A stretch of 64,000 bases of DNA from Dongia sedimenti (lineage in GTDB: Bacteria > Pseudomonadota > Alphaproteobacteria > Dongiales > Dongiaceae): positions 124,001 to 188,000 of the forward strand of contig JAUYVI010000007.1 of assembly GCA_030715195.1 (NCBI GenBank), written 5' to 3'. How positions within the stretch are numbered: position 1 is the first letter of the stretch; each line of letters starts with the position of its first letter. Of the stretch, positions 58,954 through 64,000 are shown in pieces. A model generated the notes under the pieces. That model worked only from the letters and a program-made list of their open reading frames with translations. It did not search any database and had not been told where the DNA came from. The position numbers and the translations under genes were made by a program.

Positions 58954-60774
58954 CTAAGATCTCCGCGCGCGTGCCAGGAGTTCAAGCAGTCGCGCCAGCG
59001 GCCGAGTGTTCAGGACGTCATCCCGGCCGAGCCAGCCGCGCCGCGCCTGACCCACGCCGAACCGCATATTGTCAAAGTCCGACGTCGAATGCGCGTCGGT
59101 GTTGATGCTGACCAAGACGCCCAGTTCCTTCGCCATGCGGCAGTGGGTATCGAGCAGATCGAGCCGGTCAGGATGTGCATTCAGCTCGATGAAGCATCCA
59201 CGTTCCTGACATCTCTTCAGGAGGCGCGGCATGTCGATGTCATAGGGTTCGCGCCTGCCAATCAATCGCCCGCTGGGATGCGCCAGGATCGTGACATAGG
59301 GATTGTCCAGGCCGCGCAGAACCCGCTCGGTCTGCTGCGCACGGCTGAGGTTGAACTTGCTGTGCACGGCGGCGACGACCAGGTCGAGACGCGAAAGGAT
59401 CGTATCGGGCAGGTCGAGCTGCCCGTCGTCAAGAATATCGACCTCAATGCCCTTCAAGATTCGAATGCCGCGCTTTTGGCGGTTGAACGCGTCAATCTGG
59501 CCGATTTGCCGCGCAAGACGGGCGGGATCGAGGCCATGTGCGATTGTCAGGTGGCGCGAGTGCTCGGTGATGGCGACATATTCGTAGCCGCGTGCCTTGG
59601 CGGCGAGTGCCATTTCCTGCAGGCTGTTGCGACCGTCGGTGGCGGTGGTATGTGCGTGCAAGTCGCCACGCAGGTCCTTGAGCTCGATCAGATCGGGCAG
59701 CGACTTCGCCTTCGCCGCCTCGATCTCGCCGCGATCCTCGCGCAGTTCGGGTGGGATGGTCGGAAGCCTAATGGACTGATAGACCGAGTCCTCGGTCTCG
59801 CCGGAAAGCCGCCTCTTGCCGCTGAAGACGCCGTACTCGTTGATCTTCAGCCCGCGGCCCTGGGCGATCCGGCGGATCGCGATGTTATGCGCCTTGCTGC
59901 CGGTAAAATAGACCAGCGCGGCGCCGTAGCTCTCGGGCGCGACGACACGGAGATCAACCTGGATACCGGAGCGCAGCACGATTGTACTGCGGGTCGGGCC
60001 GCGGCTCAGGACGCGCGCCGTTTCGGGATAGCTGACGAAGCGCTCCATCACCGTTGCGGCGTCCTTCGCCGTCGCCACGATATCGATGTCCCCGACCGTG
60101 TCACGTGCGCGCCGGTAGCTGCCGGCCACCGCCACCTGGCCCACGCCGGGACTCTTCCGCAGATATTCGGCCAACGGCTCGGCATATTGCGCAGCAACCG
60201 CGAGCTTCATCCGGCCCCCGGAGGCAGACTTCGCCTCCAGCGCCTGGAGCAGGCGTTTCTCGGTCTGCGCACCGAACCCGGCGAGATCGCGTACGCGTCC
60301 GTCTTGCAGGGCACGATGCAGTTGCGACACGGTCTCGATCTGAAGCTTGTCGTGCAGCGCCTTGACTTTCTTCGGCCCCAGCCCGGGGAGCCGCAGCAGT
60401 TCGACGAGCCCTTGCGGCGCATGCTTGTGCAGATCGGCCAGTACCGCCGAGCCGCCGGTCTTGACCAGTTCGGCGATCTTGCCGGCCAGATCCTTGCCGA
60501 TCCCCGGTAGCTCAGTGAGATCCTCACCGCGGGCGAGCATAGCCGCTGCTTCGTTCGGAAGGCCGCCGACCACGCGCGCCGCATTGCGGTAGGCCCGAAC
60601 CCTGAAGGCATTGGCGTTCTCGATCTCCAGGAGATCGGCGATTTCCTCGAAGGCCGCCGCGATGTCTGCGTTATGCGCGGCGCCGAGCGGGAATTCCGCC
60701 GATACCGAGCGTCGTGCGGCCGCGGATTGTGCTGCGGAAGCCTTCGAACGCCGGACCTTGGCTAGCACAGCCAT
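58954..60774 (-). CDS. polX: DNA polymerase X with C-terminal PHP domain
   Basis: About 606 residues. Order: N-terminal HhH 8-kDa-like domain (DIAAAFEEIADLLEIENANA, LPGIGKDLAGKI), HhH (LPGLGPKKVKAL), the nucleotidyltransferase core with GSYRRARDTVGDIDIV (catalytic Asp pair), thumb (INEYGVFSG), then a PHP phosphoesterase (DLHAHTTATDG, EHSRH, LAHPSGR, NAHPDRLD, NTDAHS). It fills gaps in base excision repair and has 3'-end processing by PHP. The start at 60774 has GAGG upstream; ATG 60786 is the alternative. An FNR-type site lies just upstream, which links DNA repair to the stress regulon. Confidence 0.9.
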   Translation of the reverse strand: MAVLAKVRRSKASAAQSAAARRSVSAEFPLGAAHNADIAAAFEEIADLLEIENANAFRVRAYRNAARVVGGLPNEAAAMLARGEDLTELPGIGKDLAGKIAELVKTGGSAVLADLHKHAPQGLVELLRLPGLGPKKVKALHDKLQIETVSQLHRALQDGRVRDLAGFGAQTEKRLLQALEAKSASGGRMKLAVAAQYAEPLAEYLRKSPGVGQVAVAGSYRRARDTVGDIDIVATAKDAATVMERFVSYPETARVLSRGPTRSTIVLRSGIQVDLRVVAPESYGAALVYFTGSKAHNIAIRRIAQGRGLKINEYGVFSGKRRLSGETEDSVYQSIRLPTIPPELREDRGEIEAAKAKSLPDLIELKDLRGDLHAHTTATDGRNSLQEMALAAKARGYEYVAITEHSRHLTIAHGLDPARLARQIGQIDAFNRQKRGIRILKGIEVDILDDGQLDLPDTILSRLDLVVAAVHSKFNLSRAQQTERVLRGLDNPYVTILAHPSGRLIGRREPYDIDMPRLLKRCQERGCFIELNAHPDRLDLLDTHCRMAKELGVLVSINTDAHSTSDFDNMRFGVGQARRGWLGRDDVLNTRPLARLLELLARARRS

Positions 60775-60831
60775 TGCTCGCCTCATGAGCAGCCATTGGC
60801 ATCATCAAATAGGCCATTACTTGCGGCCGCT

Positions 60832-60845
60832 TTGATCTCGGTCAA
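60832..60845. promoter_or_regulatory. FNR/FixK-type box before polX, overlapping the phoU stop
   Basis: TTGAT-CTCG-GTCAA lies 58 bp before the polX start and covers the stop codon of phoU. It is identical over 15 bases to the site before phoU. Confidence 0.65.
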
Positions 60846-61549
60846 CCAGCGGCGGGCAGCCCGATCGATTTGGTCCGGTCGGCTTTCGGTCGATCGTCCT
60901 CCACCGGCTCGCCGAGCACAAGATAGCAAGCCATCTCCGCGACGTCGGTCGCGAGGTCGCCGATCCGCTCGATGTCCCGGGCCATGAACAGGAGCTGGGT
61001 GCCGGCCGAGACGCGCCTGACATCTTCGTTCATGGAGGCGAGAACGTCGCGGAACAGGGCCGTGTAGGCCTCGTCGAGGGCGCGGTCGCGCTGCCGGACG
61101 TCCTTGGCCAGCGCGGCATCGCCCTTCCGATATGCGGAGATCGCATCTCTGAGCATAGCGGCGCCGCGGCGGCCGAGCGCGACCATGGCGCCCAGCTGCG
61201 CAGCGCCGATTCCCGCCGCGGCTTCGAACCGTTCCGCCATGTCCTTCGCGTGATCGCAGACCCGCTCCAGCTCGATCGCGACCTTGAACGACGAAAGCAC
61301 CTGCCTGAGATCGATCGCCATCGGCTGGCGCAGCGCCATGATACGGATCACCAGGCGATCGATCACGTGCTCGAGCCGATCGGCTTCGGGCTCCCGCGCG
61401 ATGACCAGTGCGAGGCCGGCGTGGTCCTTGCCCTCCGCGGCGTCCAGCACGGCCTCGATCTGTCGCAACGCCAGACTGCCGATCGAATCGATCAGGCCTC
61501 CGAGCTGCGTGAGTTCCGCTTCGAAGGCCTTGCTGATGTGCTCGGACAC
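60842..61549 (-). CDS. phoU: PhoU-type phosphate signalling protein
   Basis: A 235-residue all-helical protein with two PhoU repeats (SEHISKAFEAELTQLGGLID and a second copy near residue 120) and the metal-binding motifs (D/E-x3-D type: EADRLEHVIDRLV and ERVCDHAKDMAER, later ERIGDLATDVAEM). PhoU couples the Pst transporter to PhoR; no pst gene is here, so this copy may serve another role. GTG 61549 follows GAGGAGG. An FNR-type site lies 76 bp upstream. Confidence 0.88.
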   Translation of the reverse strand: MSEHISKAFEAELTQLGGLIDSIGSLALRQIEAVLDAAEGKDHAGLALVIAREPEADRLEHVIDRLVIRIMALRQPMAIDLRQVLSSFKVAIELERVCDHAKDMAERFEAAAGIGAAQLGAMVALGRRGAAMLRDAISAYRKGDAALAKDVRQRDRALDEAYTALFRDVLASMNEDVRRVSAGTQLLFMARDIERIGDLATDVAEMACYLVLGEPVEDDRPKADRTKSIGLPAAG

Positions 61550-61624
61550 GAACGCCTCCTCACGCCATGGAGAGAGACCCGCCGCCATATTTCAAAACGA
61601 TTGCAGAAATGCGACCGCGATCCT

Positions 61625-61638
61625 TTGATCTCGGTCAA
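61625..61638. promoter_or_regulatory. FNR/FixK-type box before phoU
   Basis: TTGAT-CTCG-GTCAA lies 76 bp upstream of the phoU GTG and 12 bp after the ACP stop, in the gap between the two genes. Confidence 0.65.
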
Positions 61639-61650
61639 ACGGCCGCTCGG

Positions 61651-61896
61651 CTATGCCAGCTTGGCATCCAGATAGTCGACCGCGCCGCCGATGGTCAGCA
61701 GCTTCGGATAGTCGACTTCGGGGATGGCGACCTGCAGCCGCTTGTGGAGCGCGATCACGAAATTCAGAAAGTCCATGGAATCGATGTCCAGGGCTTCGCG
61801 GAGGTCGGCGGCGTCGCCGATGCTTGTGGGATCGGTCTCCGGCGCAATGTTGCTCAGGCCTTCGAGCACGGCTGTGCGGATATCTTCTCTCGTCAT
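61651..61896 (-). CDS. Acyl carrier protein
   Basis: An 81-residue ACP with the phosphopantetheine Ser in ALDIDSMDFLNFVIALHKRL (D-S-M). Its start overlaps the E2 stop (ATGA). ACP genes follow the PDH-type genes in some alphaproteobacterial low-oxygen clusters; the carrier might take acyl groups from the E2 or serve a separate fatty-acid or polyketide step. It is not next to fabF or acpS, so it is not the housekeeping AcpP. Confidence 0.85.
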   Translation of the reverse strand: MTREDIRTAVLEGLSNIAPETDPTSIGDAADLREALDIDSMDFLNFVIALHKRLQVAIPEVDYPKLLTIGGAVDYLDAKLA

Positions 61897-63059
61897 AGCG
61901 TGTCCGGTTGTTGGAGGCGGCGCTCGATCTCGAGCAGGAACAGGGCGCCGCGATGCCCGTCGCTCACCCTGTGATCGGCGGCGAGCGTCGCCGTCATCAT
62001 CAGCCGTGGCTCGACCTTCCCGTCGACCACGCGGGGCAGCGGTGCCGGCGTGCCGAAGCCGATGATCGCGACCTGCGGCGGATAGATCACGCCGTAGAGG
62101 CGTTCGACCCCGCGCTCGCCGAGGCTGGAAACGGTGATGGTCGGGTCGAACAGCTCGGAGCTGCGGAGCCTTCCAGCGCGGGTCCGCGCCACCAGGTCGC
62201 GCAGCGCCGCCATCAATCCGTCCAGGGTCAGGGTGTCGGCATCGCGGATCGCCGGCGCGACCAAACCGCCGCCGCGGATTGCGATGGCGGTCCCGAGATG
62301 GATCGGCCTGCTTGGCCGGAAGGCGCCGTCCTGGTAGAAGCCGTTCATCTCCGGGAAGGCATGCAGGGCGAGCGCCACGGCCTTCGACAGCAGCGCCGCG
62401 AGCAGGATCCGTTCGGGCGGCTCGCGACCGGCATTGATGTCGGCCAGCCATTGCTGCGCCGTGGTGAGATCGATCGGATGGCTGAGATAGTAGTGCGGGA
62501 TCTCGCGCTTGGAACGGGCCATGGCAGCGGCGATCGCTTTGCGCATCTCGCCAAGATCGATCCCTGGCTTCTTCGCGGCCCGCGGTTCGGCGGCGCGCGC
62601 AGCCTGCGGGAGATCGGTGCTGATGATGGCGCCGCCGGGCCCGGTTCCCTTGAGGCCTTCCAGGGAAAGGCCGTGTTCCGCGGCGATCTTGCGGGCCGCC
62701 GGGGAAACCCGCCGTCCGATCGCCGGCGGCGCGACGCTCACGGCGATCGGCGGCGCGACCGGCTTGGTCGCGGGTGTTTCAGGCAGCTTGATCTCCGAAG
62801 GGACCGGGCTGGGTGCGGGCGCGCCCGCCGTCCGGATGAAGGCAAGCGGCGTGCCGACCGGCACCTTGGTGCCGAGCTCAACCAGCGGCCGGTCCAGCAC
62901 GCCTTCCTCGAACGCCTCGATCTCGATGGCGCCCTTCTGGGTCTCGACCACCGCAATGACGTCACCGCGCTTGATGGCATCACCGGGATGCTTCAGCCAT
63001 TCGGTCAAGGTGCCGGCATCCATGTCGGCCCCGAGGGATGGCATGACGAACTCGCCCAT
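61893..63059 (-). CDS. Dihydrolipoamide acyltransferase (E2) of a pyruvate/2-oxoacid dehydrogenase complex
   Basis: A 388-residue protein: lipoyl domain (about residues 1-75; Lys in VVETQKGAIEIEAFEEG), E3-binding domain (about 115-150: RRVSPAARKIAAEHGLSLEG), and a catalytic acyltransferase domain with DHRVSDGHRGALFL (H-x3-D-G). Only one lipoyl domain, and no E3 gene follows. Starts 14 bp after the E1-beta stop; overlaps the ACP gene. Confidence 0.92.
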   Translation of the reverse strand: MGEFVMPSLGADMDAGTLTEWLKHPGDAIKRGDVIAVVETQKGAIEIEAFEEGVLDRPLVELGTKVPVGTPLAFIRTAGAPAPSPVPSEIKLPETPATKPVAPPIAVSVAPPAIGRRVSPAARKIAAEHGLSLEGLKGTGPGGAIISTDLPQAARAAEPRAAKKPGIDLGEMRKAIAAAMARSKREIPHYYLSHPIDLTTAQQWLADINAGREPPERILLAALLSKAVALALHAFPEMNGFYQDGAFRPSRPIHLGTAIAIRGGGLVAPAIRDADTLTLDGLMAALRDLVARTRAGRLRSSELFDPTITVSSLGERGVERLYGVIYPPQVAIIGFGTPAPLPRVVDGKVEPRLMMTATLAADHRVSDGHRGALFLLEIERRLQQPDTL

Positions 63060-63073
63060 CGGCGGCGCCCCTG

Positions 63074-64000
63074 TCAGCGTCCCAGGGTCGCGCGCGCGGC
63101 GGCGGCAATGCTCTCGGGCTGCGGCAGCGCCGCCTGCTCGAGATGGCGGGGATAGGGGATCGGCACTTCCGCCGAGCAGACCCGCGCGACCGGCGCGTCG
63201 AGCTCCCAGAAAGCCTGCTCCATGATCGTCGCGGTGACCTCGGCGGCGAGGCTGCCGGTCTTCCAGCCTTCATCGACGACGACCGCGCGCCGGGTGCGGG
63301 CGACCGAGCCGATGATGGTCGCCGTGTCGAGCGGCCGCAGCGTGCGAAGATCGATGACCTCCGCTTCGATGCGCTCCTTGGCCAGCGTCTCCGCCGCCGC
63401 CATGGCCTTCGCCAGCGAGCCGCCATAGGTGATCAGCGTCACGTCGCGGCCGGGCCGGCGGATCGCAGCCTTGCCGGTCTCGACGGCGCCGGCATCGGCG
63501 GCAATCTCGCCCTCCATGTTGTAGAGCATCACATGCTCGAAGATCAGGACCGGGTTAGGATCCTTGAGCGCGCCGAGCAGCATGCCGCGCGCATCCTCGA
63601 TTGTGGCCGGCGCCAGGACCTTGAGGCCGGGGATATGCGCGTACCAGCCCTCGAGGCTGTGCGAATGCTGGGCGGCGAGCTGGCGGCCGGCGCCCGTCGC
63701 CATGCGGATGACCAGGGGCACGTTGAACTGGCCGCCGGACATGTGGAGCAGGGTGGCGGCGTTGTTCAGGATCTGGTCGAGAGCCAGCAGGCTGAAGTTG
63801 ACGGTCATGACCTCGACGATCGGCCGCATGCCATTCAGCGCCGCACCGATCCCGGCGCCGACAAAGGCGGATTCCGAAAGCGGCGTATCGCGGATGCGCT
63901 CGGGCCCGAACTCGGCCAGCAGCCCCTTGCTGACCGCATAGCAGCCGCCGTAGTGGCCGACATCCTCGCCCATCAGGAAGGCCTTTGGGTCGGCGGTCAG
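63074..64000 (-). CDS. 2-Oxoacid dehydrogenase E1 component, beta subunit (partial, 5' end beyond window)
   Basis: The window holds about 308 C-terminal residues: [40 protein letters not shown], the thiamine-pyrophosphate region [40 protein letters not shown], and the C-terminal domain [21 protein letters not shown] and [12 protein letters not shown]. It is the beta chain of a pyruvate or acetoin/branched-chain type dehydrogenase; the E1-alpha gene should lie just beyond 64000. The histidine-rich HSHSLE segment supports pyruvate dehydrogenase. Confidence 0.92.
   Translation of the reverse strand: MTADPKAFLMGEDVGHYGGCYAVSKGLLAEFGPERIRDTPLSESAFVGAGIGAALNGMRPIVEVMTVNFSLLALDQILNNAATLLHMSGGQFNVPLVIRMATGAGRQLAAQHSHSLEGWYAHIPGLKVLAPATIEDARGMLLGALKDPNPVLIFEHVMLYNMEGEIAADAGAVETGKAAIRRPGRDVTLITYGGSLAKAMAAAETLAKERIEAEVIDLRTLRPLDTATIIGSVARTRRAVVVDEGWKTGSLAAEVTATIMEQAFWELDAPVARVCSAEVPIPYPRHLEQAALPQPESIAAAARATLGR

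Noticed and set aside
58765-60510. A 581-codon plus-strand open frame
   Set aside because: It is the antisense shadow of polX; no recognisable domains, whereas polX has all polymerase and PHP motifs.

Overview
The window is high-GC DNA with dense, translationally coupled operons, ABC transporter cassettes, a GlxA-type AraC regulator, FixJ and FixK-like regulators and PHB/ketone-body genes. This suggests an alphaproteobacterium with a versatile, probably soil or rhizosphere, lifestyle (Rhodospirillales or Hyphomicrobiales are the closest fits by gene content; the exact taxon cannot be fixed from sequence alone). No rRNA, tRNA or CRISPR array was recognised.

Region 1 (1-10.5 kb): the tail of a LysR gene, a decayed DUF736 fragment, then a plus-strand catabolic operon: GlxA/AraC regulator, DddP-like M24 protein, isochorismatase-type hydrolase, HSL-type alpha/beta hydrolase and a complete peptide-class ABC importer (binding protein, two permeases, fused double ATPase). 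Region 2 (10.8-14.4 kb): a TonB-dependent receptor divergent from a TetR regulator, with a Fur-box-like site and repeated TGATCAGTC elements between them. Region 3 (14.5-17.2 kb): a graveyard of accessory genes: a GMC oxidoreductase remnant, a twice-frameshifted LuxR, the first 27 codons of a LuxI-type synthase joined to the end of trbI, then DUF2274, DUF736 and a small ORF. This looks like a deleted integrative conjugative element.

Region 4 (17.4-26.6 kb) is the most interesting part: an Fe/2OG oxygenase and an HD-domain oxygenase of the TmpA/TmpB (PhnY/PhnZ) type that cleave C-P bonds, a convergent RpiR regulator, a MetE-like zinc protein, a metallophosphoesterase and a five-gene Urt/Liv-type importer. 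The same 17-bp palindrome lies before both transcription units, so all appear to form one regulon for an unidentified phosphonate or phosphonate ester. Region 5 (26.6-28.3 kb): an IS481 remnant and a tyrosine integrase. Region 6 (28.4-36.9 kb): a secreted alpha/beta hydrolase and an NDH-2-like flavoprotein, an adenylate cyclase, a five-PAS histidine kinase with a receiver protein, a FixJ-like regulator and an Rrf2 regulator with a probable leaderless promoter.

Region 7 (37.1-43.9 kb): SDR, MBL-fold, NAD(P)-binding and cupin proteins, then an acetoacetate decarboxylase, patatin and 3-hydroxybutyrate dehydrogenase operon, and an interrupted FUSC gene. Region 8 (44.2-52.6 kb): a LacI-controlled sugar operon with a Cut1-type ABC importer, GH127 beta-L-arabinofuranosidase and PdxA2-like dehydrogenase, preceded by two LacI-type palindromes.

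Region 9 (52.9-64 kb): a low-oxygen/stress island: DUF3775, DUF2267, a broken UspA, PncB, a glycine-zipper lipoprotein, a Rap1a/Tai protein, Hsp20, a Crp/Fnr regulator, PolX, PhoU, and an ACP following pyruvate-dehydrogenase-like E1-beta and E2 genes. Seven FNR/FixK-type sites (TTGAN-N4-NTCAA) lie in the promoter regions of this island, and the Crp/Fnr gene sits among them.
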